The notes under the pieces were generated by a model that was not told where the DNA came from, did not search any database, and saw only the letters and a program-made list of their open reading frames with translations. DNA of 64,000 bases, from NCBI GenBank assembly GCA_023251755.1, contig JAHEYF010000009.1, positions 1 through 64,000 of the forward strand, given 5' to 3'. A program made the position numbers and the translations under genes. Source of the stretch: Bacteroidota bacterium (GTDB lineage: Bacteria; Bacteroidota; Bacteroidia; B-17B0; Aurantibacillaceae). Shown piece by piece: positions 1 through 7,754 of this stretch (position 1 is its first letter; each line of letters begins with the position of its first letter).

Positions 1-1
1 T

Positions 2-94
2 ACTTTACCGGAATCTAAACATACAAAAACGAAGCTTCTTAAAATGGATGATGAGCAAGCTCATTTATATCAAATTATTCAGAAAAATTTATAG
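2..94 (+). CDS. C-terminal end of an unidentified protein, cut by window edge
   Basis: A reading frame is open from the window edge to a TAG at 92-94 and gives 30 basic/polar residues ending in QIIQKNL. I do not recognise the family. It lies only 16 bases before a broken amidohydrolase fragment, so it may be the tail of an inserted transposase, but no inverted terminal repeat is visible because the left part is missing. A chance open frame is also possible. Confidence 0.25.
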   Translation, partial: TLPESKHTKTKLLKMDDEQAHLYQIIQKNL

Positions 95-110
95 GGTGTC
101 CCAACGCTGA

Positions 111-260
111 AAACAGGAAAAGGGAAGTCTGGAAAAAGGAAAATTGGCCGACTTTGTTATTTTAGATACTGATATGATGAAGTGTGAGGTAAAGGATGTT
201 CTTAAAACAAAGGTTATAGCCACTTATATTAATGGGGAAAAAGTGTTTTCAGTCAACTAA
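111..260 (+). pseudogene. C-terminal remnant of an amidohydrolase
   Basis: The frame reads KGSLEKGKLADFVILD near its start and ends VIATYINGEKVFSVN before TAA at 258-260. This is the classic tail of YtcJ-like and other metal-dependent amidohydrolases: the return to the small beta-sandwich (G-x-L-x-x-G-K-x-A-D-F-V-x-L-D) and the last strand (V-x-x-T-Y-x-x-G-x-x-V). A full family member has more than 400 residues. Here the frame meets a stop at 108-110, so only about 49 residues remain and the catalytic metal-binding part is gone. The break coincides with the end of the preceding unknown frame, which suggests insertion or deletion here. The family call is fairly safe; the subfamily is not. Confidence 0.6.
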
Positions 261-373
261 TCAGTTGCTTTTTATCCTATAAAAGTTCAATTGTAAATTT
301 CGGGTATAGCTTTAATCAGATTCAAATATAATTTTCAAAGCACTATTTTATTATGACCTTGCGAAAACAAGTA

Positions 374-445
374 GAGGGGCATAATCCCCTCCATCGTAAT
401 AGTATAGTATGACTAATTATAATAAAAGTAATGCTATACTATTAC
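374..445. repeat. two adjacent inverted repeats in the 336-base gap before the Fic gene
   Basis: The gap 261-596 holds no convincing gene. It contains a 6-bp stem GAGGGG/CCCCTC (374-379 and 386-391) and a perfect 12-bp inverted repeat GTAATAGTATAG/CTATACTATTAC (396-407 and 434-445, 26-base spacer). Neither is followed by a clear T-run on either strand, so a classical intrinsic terminator is not supported. They lie downstream of the minus-strand Fic gene and downstream of the plus-strand remnant, so a role at converging transcripts is possible. Confidence 0.4.
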
Positions 446-596
446 AAAACAATTGTTAATTTATTTATAATGAGATTTTTAAATTAAAAATTACACGTTA
501 TAAGTTGCTTATTGAAAGGGAATCACTTCACAAAATTTATCTTGTAAATGCGTGGGAATTTCCGAGGGAGGTATTACCGAAATATTACTACCCACC

Positions 597-1703
597 TCAT
601 TTTTTCAATAAATCAAACAGTTGCGTGTTTATGTAGAGTGTTTCTTTCCAAACCTGTCTCGATTGAAGTACTTTGATTTTTTCAAGTCCTTTCAAATATT
701 TAGATGCTGTAATACGGGAAATATCAAAGCGTTCAATCAGGTATTCAGCTTTACAGTAGGGATGTTCAAATAACAACTCAATTAATTCTTTGCTGTATGA
801 TTTGGGAGCTTTTTTCTTTACAAGCTCCTGTGTCTGAGTAAACAGTTGACTGATCTCCTTTACTTGTGAAATCGTTTCATTCGCCGTTTGCTCTATTCCT
901 TTTAAAATATACAATACCCAGTCTTCCCAATTATCTTTTGTCCGCACCTCCTGTAACAAGCGATAATAGTCCATTTTGTTATCAATAATGTAAGCACTTA
1001 AATACAATATAGGATTTTCAAGCAAACCATTCAGGATAAGGTAAAGCACATTTATAATCCTACCCGTACGCCCATTTCCATCATAAAAAGGGTGTATACT
1101 TTCAAATTGATAGTGCTGTATGGCCATTTTTATGAGTGGGGAAATCTCATCCTGTTCATTCAGGTACTTTTCGAGGTTTTTCATTAGAAGTTTTATGCTG
1201 TCTATACTATCAGGCGGCGTGTAAATTACTTTTCCGGTAGCGGCATTGCGAAGCGCTGTGCCGGGTAGTTTACGGATACCGGCTGCATTTTCTTCCAATA
1301 TTTTTTGGATTTCAATAATAGCATTGGTACTTAAAAAACCTTTCTCCTGAATAAAATGAAACCCATAGAGCATGGCTTCACGGTAACGTAATACTTCTTT
1401 TGTTGAACTATCTGCCTGCACACCTTTAGTGGATAGAGCCTGATACAATTTATCCTGTGTGGTTATTACATTCTCAATTTCAGAACTGGCGCGGGCTTCT
1501 TTCAGAATAACCGCATTCAGTAAAATGGTAGGATTTGGCAAAATCTTAGCTAAACCCTTGAGTTCGGCTAATGCTACCGATGATTTCACCAACTGACGAA
1601 GCACTTTTACCGTTTCAATTTTATCTCTTAGGGGGGACAAAAGAGGAAGGTCATTAAAAGGCTTTTCGTTGTTTATTTTTAGGGGTTGAGCTTTTTTTGT
1701 CAT
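597..1703 (-). CDS. Fic family protein (class II AMPylase) with C-terminal winged helix
   Basis: Fic enzymes transfer AMP, or another nucleotide monophosphate, from a nucleotide to a hydroxyl side chain of a target protein in the cytoplasm. The complete Fic motif HPFYDGNGRTGR begins at His204, so the catalytic His, the metal-binding Asp and the anion-binding Arg are all present. The N-terminal Fic_N region carries an inhibitory-helix motif of the form S-x-x-x-E-N (Ser73 to Asn78), which places the protein in class II: the Glu is expected to block productive ATP binding. The last ~80 residues look like a winged-helix DNA-binding domain (ISRITASKYLKGLEKI). Length (368 aa) is normal for this chromosomal architecture. 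The ATG at 1703 is 12 bases from a palindrome, which suggests autoregulation. It lies just outside the left end of the putative integrative element. Confidence 0.92.
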   Translation of the reverse strand: MTKKAQPLKINNEKPFNDLPLLSPLRDKIETVKVLRQLVKSSVALAELKGLAKILPNPTILLNAVILKEARASSEIENVITTQDKLYQALSTKGVQADSSTKEVLRYREAMLYGFHFIQEKGFLSTNAIIEIQKILEENAAGIRKLPGTALRNAATGKVIYTPPDSIDSIKLLMKNLEKYLNEQDEISPLIKMAIQHYQFESIHPFYDGNGRTGRIINVLYLILNGLLENPILYLSAYIIDNKMDYYRLLQEVRTKDNWEDWVLYILKGIEQTANETISQVKEISQLFTQTQELVKKKAPKSYSKELIELLFEHPYCKAEYLIERFDISRITASKYLKGLEKIKVLQSRQVWKETLYINTQLFDLLKK

Positions 1704-1715
1704 GTAAAAAAATTA

Positions 1716-1737
1716 TACCTGATTGTTTTATCAGGTA
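1716..1737. promoter_or_regulatory. palindromic putative operator of the Fic gene
   Basis: TACCTGAT, six bases, ATCAGGTA: a perfect 8-bp inverted repeat 12 bases upstream of the Fic ATG. On the minus strand it overlaps a TATAAT-like stretch. Two TATACATGA direct copies (1755-1763, 1786-1794) lie further upstream, 31 bp apart. Because the Fic protein has a C-terminal winged helix, I infer that it binds here and controls its own promoter. Confidence 0.45.
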
Positions 1738-1847
1738 AATATAATCATAAATTTTATACATGATAAGTTTCTCATATATAAAATCTATACATGACAGATT
1801 GCAAATTGGTTGTCTCTGAATTAAGGATTTGTATATCAGATTATCAG

Positions 1848-1862
1848 TTACTTTCCAATGCA
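1848..1862. other. left attachment site (attL core) of the integrative element
   Basis: The 15 bases TTACTTTCCAATGCA are identical to 35446-35460, where they encode, on the minus strand, Cys-Ile-Gly-Lys-stop at the end of mnmE. Here there is no mnmE; the copy stands in intergenic DNA. The flanking bases differ from the right copy on both sides, so the identity is exactly this core. An exact 15-mer match by chance in 64 kb is very unlikely. Confidence 0.75.
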
Positions 1863-1901
1863 TTAACTAAACAGGCTAATTATAAAAGGATGCATGGCTT
1901 T

Positions 1902-1928
1902 GAGGTACAAAAAAGGTACACATACCTC
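1902..1928. repeat. arm-type site near the left end of the element
   Basis: GAGGTACAAAAAAGGTACA at 1902-1920 matches 35304-35322 with one mismatch, in the same orientation. A TACCTC at 1923-1928 makes an inverted pair with the first GAGGTA. The sites lie 40 bases inside the left core and about 125 bases inside the right core, as expected for accessory binding sites of a tyrosine integrase. The rest of the gap 1929-2031 shows nothing clear. Confidence 0.5.
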
Positions 1929-2031
1929 ATCTTTTGATAAAATTATGGAAAAGTACAAGGTAAACTACATTAGAAAAAAGAAAAGCCTTCAAAAAAGCCT
2001 GATCGTATAACCTTTCAATTATTATGATGGT

Positions 2032-2256
2032 TTACTTTAGTATCGAATCAATTTCATCAGCTAATTGCTTAGTTTGGTGCTCGTACTTTTGTTTTGTTTC
2101 TATCACATCATTACAGCTGTTCATTAATTTTCCGGTTTCCACATACACTATTTTTCCATTATTTCCACGGGTATTGTTTCCACAACGAGATAATGTTATA
2201 ACACAAACAATAATCAGAAGGAATGCTTTAATTATTTTATTGGTATTTAATTTCAT
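2032..2256 (-). CDS. truncated OmpH/Skp-like exported protein
   Basis: The 74-residue product starts with a hydrophobic signal (residues 8-23) and a Cys at 25 whose -1 residue is Arg, so the lipobox is imperfect. The mature part, beginning KIVYVETGKLMN, resembles the first strand and start of the coiled coil of OmpH/Skp periplasmic chaperones ('IAYVNTD-x-L-L'), followed by a charged heptad-like stretch. Family members have about 160-200 residues, so roughly half is missing. No continuation is visible after the stop. It is separated by one base from the equally incomplete frame upstream (2258-2629). Probably a decayed gene; a genuine short protein cannot be excluded. Confidence 0.4.
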   Translation of the reverse strand: MKLNTNKIIKAFLLIIVCVITLSRCGNNTRGNNGKIVYVETGKLMNSCNDVIETKQKYEHQTKQLADEIDSILK

Positions 2257-2257
2257 T

Positions 2258-2629
2258 TTATTCTGTCCTAATATGATTAAATCTGTAGACTTTTGTTTTT
2301 ACGAAAGTATAGCTAATAGTAAACCATAATTCGGGAAGGGGTAGTATGTCCTTTGTATTAATTAAATCATACTTGTAGTTGATAGGGTTACTCTCACTAA
2401 GCAAAATATTTTTATACGCGTTTAAACTTAATGTATGATCAAATGCAATTTTTTTTTGTTTCCCTAAAAAATACTGATAACCTAATGATAGTCCAGCACC
2501 GTAACTAAATTTTTTATAACTTGATTCTATAGGAGTAGATTGGGAAGGTTGGTTAATTAATACCCCATTGAAATAAAAAGGAACTACATGATCTGTTAAT
2601 TTAAAACTCCCTGAGAAATAGCTTATCAC
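2258..2629 (-). pseudogene. C-terminal fragment of an outer-membrane beta-barrel protein
   Basis: The sequence shows alternating aromatic/polar strands typical of outer-membrane porin-like proteins (FSYGAGLSLGYQYFLG, LPELWFTISYTF). It has no signal peptide, and its frame can only start at a GTG at 2629, four codons after an in-frame stop. A barrel this short cannot close, so I read it as the last strands of a longer protein whose 5' part was lost. The gap 2630-2807 upstream holds nothing I can identify. Family not determined. Confidence 0.35.
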
Positions 2630-2807
2630 TATATTGGGTTATTATTTGCTTTCAAAAGGGCTATCAGAAAAGATACATTTGCTGCTCAGTAAGCCCCTCT
2701 GAGAGGCTATTCATTCAAGACTTTTGCATTCTTTCATCTGAAATATATTTCTGAATTTCAGATGCAACTAATGTCCTTACAATATTTTCAATTTCAACTA
2801 GCCTCAC

Positions 2808-3569
2808 TTAGTCACAATTTTTTTTCATTTGTTGTAAGTCGTCAGAAAGCGACATTATTTCATCTTTACCACCGTACAGTTTAAAATAGTGACAAGCATT
2901 TTCCTTATCACCAATTTTCCAATAAGCAACGCATAAATTAAAATATGCCGAAAATAAAACTTTATCTGATTTATTCAATGCCATTATATAATGGTTAATC
3001 GAGCTTTTATACATTTTTCTGGTAAATTCAGCTTCAGCTAATTCAATTAACAAAGGCGCAGGGTTATCCAACTTAGATAAAATAATATTAAAGTACTTAT
3101 ACCCGTTTAAAGTATCCTTCATTTTAAAATATGCTCTTCCGCCCCAAACATAAGCATCAATAAAAGAGGAGTCTTTTAAAATCACTTTATTGGCTTCATT
3201 TACCACTGCCTGATTATTTTCTGTCAAATAATAATAATGCAATCTGGATTTTAATGCTGGCAAATAATCCGGGACTAATTTGAAAGCTTCGTTATAATCG
3301 GCCAAAACTTTCTCCTCTCTTCCCTTTCTTGTTTCCCATCCAAAAAATCGCGCCTCAGCTTTGTTAATGTAATAATCAGGATTAGCAGAGTTTTTTCTTA
3401 TTGCTTTACAAAATAATCGGAAAGCTTTTTTAGGATATGACTTGTTTTGATAATCTAACCCTTTTTTAAAATACTCTTCTGATGTTTTATTATTACAATT
3501 ACAAAGTACCAGCATAATAATTAGGTAGCGGCTGAATTTGAAAATAAAAATCATCATTGGAAACTTCAT
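2808..3569 (-). CDS. TPR-containing lipoprotein
   Basis: The 253-residue protein has an N-terminal hydrophobic segment (about residues 13-23) ending in Cys23/Cys25, a plausible lipoprotein signal. After it come helical TPR-like pairs from residue ~30 to 240, for example EEYFKKGLDYQNKSYPKKAF and SSINHYIMALNKSDKVLFSA. TPR lipoproteins usually act as scaffolds in the periplasm or at the outer membrane; no specific partner can be read. Its ATG overlaps the TGA of the preceding paralogue by four bases (ATGA), so the two are translated together. It is a diverged duplicate of that gene: both share the pattern YYxNKAEARF and a final Cys-rich helix. Confidence 0.7.
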   Translation of the reverse strand: MKFPMMIFIFKFSRYLIIMLVLCNCNNKTSEEYFKKGLDYQNKSYPKKAFRLFCKAIRKNSANPDYYINKAEARFFGWETRKGREEKVLADYNEAFKLVPDYLPALKSRLHYYYLTENNQAVVNEANKVILKDSSFIDAYVWGGRAYFKMKDTLNGYKYFNIILSKLDNPAPLLIELAEAEFTRKMYKSSINHYIMALNKSDKVLFSAYFNLCVAYWKIGDKENACHYFKLYGGKDEIMSLSDDLQQMKKNCD

Positions 3570-4303
3570 TTATTGCAATAATTTTTCAAATTCTTCAATA
3601 AAAGACTATTTGGATTTGCGTTTCTGTAATAATAGCACGCACTATCTTGTTTTCCTAATTCCCAATAGGATAAACATAGCTGGCTAATCATAGGTTGCCC
3701 GCCTTCTCTTAAATACATCTGATAATTTTTTATTGCTTCGATATAATTTTTTTCAATAAATTCAAAATCTGCTATTTCTTTGAACATTTCAACTTTGGAT
3801 AAACCCAAACTCAGAGCTTTATACAAATATTTATTTGAGTTTACAGTATCATTTTTAAGGTAATACATTACTCCCTTAAATAAATAACCATTTGAATAAT
3901 TAGGGTGTTTACTAATACATGAATCAACTTCCCGAATAGATTCTGCATATCGATGCAATTTAAAAAAACACTTTGATGCAGAAATAATAGCCTCTTTACA
4001 ATTTGGTTCAATGGTAAATGCCTTATTATAATCATCAATTATAGAAGTGAAGGTGCTATTATTAATTTTATTTGACATTAAAAATCGCGCCTCAGCTTTT
4101 TTTACATAAAAAATCGAATTATTAGGGTCTTTTTTTGTTGCAAGAGAATAATACCTAAATGATTTTTTATAATTATTAATAGAATCAAAATGTGAACCCA
4201 TTTTAGAGTATTCTTCCGCTGATTTATTGCAGGAAAAGCAAGACAATAAAAAAACAGCCGATAAACTAATTTTTAATAATATTTGTAATATTACTTGCTT
4301 CAT
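3566..4303 (-). CDS. TPR-containing lipoprotein, paralogue of the next gene
   Basis: I chose the ATG at 4303 (245 aa) over the TTG at 4315. It gives a good signal with lipobox LLSC (Cys22). The mature protein is made of TPR-like helical pairs (YKKSFRYYSLATKKDPNNSI, YIEAIKNYQMYLREG). It ends with a Cys-containing helix as its neighbour does. The two genes overlap by four bases and form a small operon read on the minus strand. Function is unknown beyond a likely protein-binding role in the cell envelope. Confidence 0.7.
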   Translation of the reverse strand: MKQVILQILLKISLSAVFLLSCFSCNKSAEEYSKMGSHFDSINNYKKSFRYYSLATKKDPNNSIFYVKKAEARFLMSNKINNSTFTSIIDDYNKAFTIEPNCKEAIISASKCFFKLHRYAESIREVDSCISKHPNYSNGYLFKGVMYYLKNDTVNSNKYLYKALSLGLSKVEMFKEIADFEFIEKNYIEAIKNYQMYLREGGQPMISQLCLSYWELGKQDSACYYYRNANPNSLLLKNLKNYCNK

Positions 4304-4446
4304 TAGTATATTCAATGAATCTTCTGTTATTATTGGTTAGAATTAATTCCAACTATGGATATGAGTGCCTGCCTTTTGCACGAATCGTTGGCTTGAAAAT
4401 TCTTTCTGTGCTCTTCCCCAAAAAACCAAGCTGTCGGCACTAAATT

Positions 4447-5820
4447 TTATTCTTTTATTATTTTTCTCGCCTGCATTGAAATTCCATCAAACAGGCTCAA
4501 GGTATAACATCCGGCAGGTAAATTACTCACATCAATATGCTTAGTATAAAAAGGCGTTGAATACTCGTTTGTTGATTCATATACCTTTTGGCCTAAGAAG
4601 TTGCTGATAGAAAGCTGAATTTTTCGGCCATTAAGATTATTCAAGTAAACAGAAAGAAGATTGCTGGTTGGATTTGGATAAACTGATATTTCAATAGCAG
4701 GAAGGCTCTTATTTTCTACTCCGGCCATTGGAGTTACAGCACCTGACCATTTAAAAACACCCCCAACAGTTGAACTTTGATTTACACCACCACTCCAACC
4801 CAATGTGGAGTTTAAAAAGGCAACCGCTGTTCGTCTGGGGCAATTTGTTGTGTCTTCCAGCAATTGCCATGTGGAGCCGTCATCACTACTTATAGAAGAG
4901 CCTTTGAGATTATTTTCTGCCCCAACACAAACATAATTTCCTGTACCCGGAATCGCGCAAAAATCATTATTGAATGGTACGCCTGTGGAAGTAACAGCCG
5001 TCCAGGTTTGCCCTCCATTGGTTGTTTTTAAAAAAGAATAATGTTGACCGGGGCCACTTCCTGCATAAGAGTTTAAAGCAATTAATCCATTGGAAGCATC
5101 CCTGAAAGCAATTTTGGGGTTAATTACTGTTATTGTACCAGGTAATGAATATCTGCTCCAGGTTACTCCCCTATTTGTTGATCTTAGCACATGACCGCCT
5201 GAAGTAACTGTCCAGATTGTATTGCCGTTTACCGCAAAGCAATTGAGGTAACCATATTCACCAGCAGTAGCAACGAACTGTCCATTGGTATTTGGAACCG
5301 CTGACCATGTAACGCCCCCATTATTTGTAACAAATGCCTGAAATGGATTATTAAAGTTAGGATTTATAGTACTTGGGTCGCAAAAAAGAACACCGTTGCT
5401 GGCATCCCAGAAATGAATAAAGTCAGGGGAGCTATTTGCTAAATTTGAGACATTTTGGGTGACCCAATTTGAGCCTCCATTTGTTGTTTTATATATCTGA
5501 GTAGCAGAAGAAGATGGAAAATCACAGGTTGTGATCCATGCAGTGTTAGCATTTATTGCGGAAATTGTACCAATTTGATTATTGGGTGATTGTCCCGCTG
5601 TCCAAGTAGCGCCGCCATTAATGGTTTTGGAGTATAAGTTTGTCGCACTAACAAAATCAGGTGTTCCAACTGCCAATGCCCATAATGTGTTTGTATCAAC
5701 CAACGAAAAAGAACCAATTCCTACAATTGGTGTAAACCCCGAATTTTGTTGCAGCCATTGGGAGTATCCGCTAAATGAAGTGCTTAATGCAAGCAGTGTT
5801 ATATATTTTTTCAGATTCAT
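4447..5820 (-). CDS. secreted BNR/Ycf48-like propeller protein with T9SS sorting domain
   Basis: The 457-residue protein has a signal peptide (residues 1-20, ending SGYSQ). It contains repeated Asp-box-like motifs of the form KTTNGGxTW (e.g. KTINGGATWT, FVTNNGGVTW, LKTTNGGQTWT), the hallmark of BNR/sialidase-type or photosystem-assembly-type beta-propellers. From about residue 378 comes a type A T9SS C-terminal domain: ISVYPNPTSNLLSVYL at its start and a final strand ending RKIIKE. It should therefore cross the outer membrane through the T9SS and be anchored or released. No catalytic residues were identified, so a ligand-binding role is as likely as an enzymatic one. It is the only clear T9SS cargo within the putative element. 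Confidence 0.85.
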   Translation of the reverse strand: MNLKKYITLLALSTSFSGYSQWLQQNSGFTPIVGIGSFSLVDTNTLWALAVGTPDFVSATNLYSKTINGGATWTAGQSPNNQIGTISAINANTAWITTCDFPSSSATQIYKTTNGGSNWVTQNVSNLANSSPDFIHFWDASNGVLFCDPSTINPNFNNPFQAFVTNNGGVTWSAVPNTNGQFVATAGEYGYLNCFAVNGNTIWTVTSGGHVLRSTNRGVTWSRYSLPGTITVINPKIAFRDASNGLIALNSYAGSGPGQHYSFLKTTNGGQTWTAVTSTGVPFNNDFCAIPGTGNYVCVGAENNLKGSSISSDDGSTWQLLEDTTNCPRRTAVAFLNSTLGWSGGVNQSSTVGGVFKWSGAVTPMAGVENKSLPAIEISVYPNPTSNLLSVYLNNLNGRKIQLSISNFLGQKVYESTNEYSTPFYTKHIDVSNLPAGCYTLSLFDGISMQARKIIKE

Positions 5821-5928
5821 ACACCCGAATAAATTTAATTTTTAATAATTTTTTTCCTGTCTGTGTCAATATTCTCAAAAACATTTAAAGTATAAATCCG
5901 GTAAATAAAACTACTCTAACTTCATTAA

Positions 5929-6333
5929 CTACCAATAAGGTATTGGAAAACTATAAACGCCTGAATATTGAGAGTTATTTAACTTTTTGTTCCTGAGCGA
6001 AAAGCATACCGTGTACGTGGAACCTTTTAAAGCCATACCATCACCGAACCAGGTTCTTTGGGTGGGATTCAATTGCGCAAATGTCCCATTGTTTTTGTTG
6101 ATGGTGACGTTATTTATCTGGGAGGTATCTTTTATGTATTGATAGTTGATGTGAAAATAAACCTTTAATGCTTTGTAGGCTGATCCCATTCCGGGGTAGG
6201 TAGCGGAGCTATCAATTACAAATAATTCTTTGTCCAATACTTCAACCGCATCGTTGTAAATTGGGTCATGCAGTTTATCTTTTTCACAGGATAAAACAAT
6301 TGCCAATGCCATTATTGCTATTATTTTTTTCAT
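5929..6333 (-). CDS. small lipoprotein of unknown function
   Basis: 134 residues with a strong lipoprotein signal: lipobox VLSC with Cys16. The mature part has no recognised domain; it is rich in short strands and aromatic residues (FHINYQYI, GVYSFPIPYW) and could be a small immunoglobulin-like fold. Its ATG shares one base with the stop of the upstream PEGA-like gene (TAATG), so the two are co-translated and probably work together in the cell envelope. Confidence 0.6.
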   Translation of the reverse strand: MKKIIAIMALAIVLSCEKDKLHDPIYNDAVEVLDKELFVIDSSATYPGMGSAYKALKVYFHINYQYIKDTSQINNVTINKNNGTFAQLNPTQRTWFGDGMALKGSTYTVCFSLRNKKLNNSQYSGVYSFPIPYW

Positions 6334-7109
6334 TAAAAGTTACATTTTAAAGAGATTCCTGCATTCAGGACACCACGGCAAATACTTACATCATAATTTA
6401 CCTTTATATTGGTTAACAGAGGCTTTTCCTCATATACAGGTTTTACAAATTTTTTTCGAATAATTTTTTCTGAAATCACCGCCCATGCAATTGTGGCGGG
6501 GATGAGGACAGAGGATGTTACAGCAAGCGTGTTATTTATAGCCCGGTATTTTTCATACTTACTTTTAAAGTTGTCATAATTTAATTTGTATTCATCCAGT
6601 TCGGATGGAACAAAGGTAACCGTGTTTTCATATAAATTCTTTTGCTCGTTCGCTTGCAGGTAATTATCATTCATCAGTTTCCTGTTTTCTAAAAACCAGG
6701 CGGCCCCGACTGCAATAGTCAATAATCCTATATGATAGGGCATTCTCAAAAATTCCTTGTTTACCCGATACTGCCCCAGTTGCTCTCTGTATTGCAGGTA
6801 TTCATCGGAGTAGTTTAATCTTTTGGCATACAGGCTTAATTTATTTGTTGTGATTTTTAGTGTATCTATTGTTAATTTTCGTTTGGGAGCCCATACCTGC
6901 ACCATATGGTTTCCGGCCTTTAATTGCCGGGGCGTTTTTGAAGGAAGAATCTTTTGTGCATCAAGGTAAATTACAACACCTTTTTCCTCAAAATAAATTA
7001 AGGCTTTGCCTAAAGAATCATTTTTATCCTGAGAATAAGAGTAATAGGGTAAAATAAATAAGATGCCAAGTATAAATTTAAAAATCCAATTCAGAAATTT
7101 CTCTTTCAT
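6333..7109 (-). CDS. exported PEGA-like protein with two membrane segments
   Basis: 258 residues with an N-terminal signal (residues 8-27, ending SYSQ). Residues ~35-95 look like a PEGA-type beta domain (VVIYLDAQKILPSKTP..LKAGNHMVQVWAP), a surface-exposed carbohydrate- or protein-binding fold. Two hydrophobic stretches follow (about 118-131, IGLLTIAVGAAWFL, and 193-212), then a strand-rich tail ending in KCNF, which could reach the outer membrane. The gene lies just after the second Rhs-tail-like remnant and is translationally coupled with the lipoprotein gene downstream. The specific role is unknown. Confidence 0.55.
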   Translation of the reverse strand: MKEKFLNWIFKFILGILFILPYYSYSQDKNDSLGKALIYFEEKGVVIYLDAQKILPSKTPRQLKAGNHMVQVWAPKRKLTIDTLKITTNKLSLYAKRLNYSDEYLQYREQLGQYRVNKEFLRMPYHIGLLTIAVGAAWFLENRKLMNDNYLQANEQKNLYENTVTFVPSELDEYKLNYDNFKSKYEKYRAINNTLAVTSSVLIPATIAWAVISEKIIRKKFVKPVYEEKPLLTNIKVNYDVSICRGVLNAGISLKCNF

Positions 7110-7164
7110 AAAAATGGCATTTAGTTCTTAATAATCTTTGTGTTTGTATATTTATTTCTAAATT

Positions 7165-7244
7165 TAATTTTCTCTTAACCTCAACCTAACATTAGCTTCT
7201 TCAAACTATTTCCCCACAATTAAAATCATGGCTACTTATCAAGC
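7165..7244 (-). pseudogene. decayed copy of an Rhs-tail-like sequence
   Basis: On the minus strand this stretch aligns over about 70 bases with 8227-8300: both contain CATGATTT, GTGGGGAAAT and AATGTTAGGT in the same order and spacing (one small gap). Here the frame is interrupted. It begins immediately after the stop of the small lipoprotein gene at 7245, just as the other copy begins after the stop of the immunity candidate. Confidence 0.45.
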
Positions 7245-7673
7245 TTAATCAATTAATTTTTTTAACTCTATTTCCCCTTTAAATAAACCAATCATTTTTA
7301 GGTGAATATTTTTTTCAGACTCCTTTTCCATCACCATTTTAATAGTTGATTGGTCAGTAGTGAAATTTAAAGTATCTATATTAACTTGGGATGAAAAAAC
7401 GACTTTTTTAGAACGATCGCTGTTAAAAACAGTAATTCTATCATTACCTAATGATTCCCATATATTTAAGCCGTCTTCCAAAGCTGAAACTAATTTGTTT
7501 TTCTCAAAAGGTACAACGGCAGGATATGGATTTAAACTAAATTCCTCGACTTTCCATTGCTCTCCTTTACAAAAAGGGTTACATTCATTGCCTTTACTGC
7601 TTTCCTTTTCTTCACAGCCATAAACTGTAAAGATTGAAAAAATTAATACTGCATTTAATAATTGCTTACCCAT
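7245..7673 (-). CDS. small lipoprotein, possible orphan immunity-type gene
   Basis: 142 residues with a signal and Cys20 (VYGC). The mature protein starts with a Cys pair (CNPFCKGEQW) and then a run of short strands (KIVFSSQVNIDTLNFTTDQSTIKMV), compatible with a small lipocalin-like or beta-sandwich domain. No family was recognised. It lies in the array of small genes downstream of the Rhs gene and is followed directly by a decayed Rhs-tail-like copy. That position makes a role as a displaced immunity protein possible, but no sequence feature proves it. Confidence 0.55.
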   Translation of the reverse strand: MGKQLLNAVLIFSIFTVYGCEEKESSKGNECNPFCKGEQWKVEEFSLNPYPAVVPFEKNKLVSALEDGLNIWESLGNDRITVFNSDRSKKVVFSSQVNIDTLNFTTDQSTIKMVMEKESEKNIHLKMIGLFKGEIELKKLID

Positions 7674-7754
7674 TTTATCTTAGGCTTTAACAAAAGACCC
7701 TATGTTCAATCAAATCCCCTTCTTTTATCATATCTTTTTAAACAAAAACTACCC

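Noticed and set aside
1654-1863. Minus-strand open frame of 69 codons overlapping the Fic start
   Set aside because: Its start lies within the attachment core, it overlaps the Fic coding start, and its residues show no protein-like pattern. It is the accidental continuation created at the left junction.
2024-2329. Plus-strand open frame of 101 codons
   Set aside because: It is antisense to the OmpH-like frame, whose signal peptide and coiled-coil pattern are much more protein-like.
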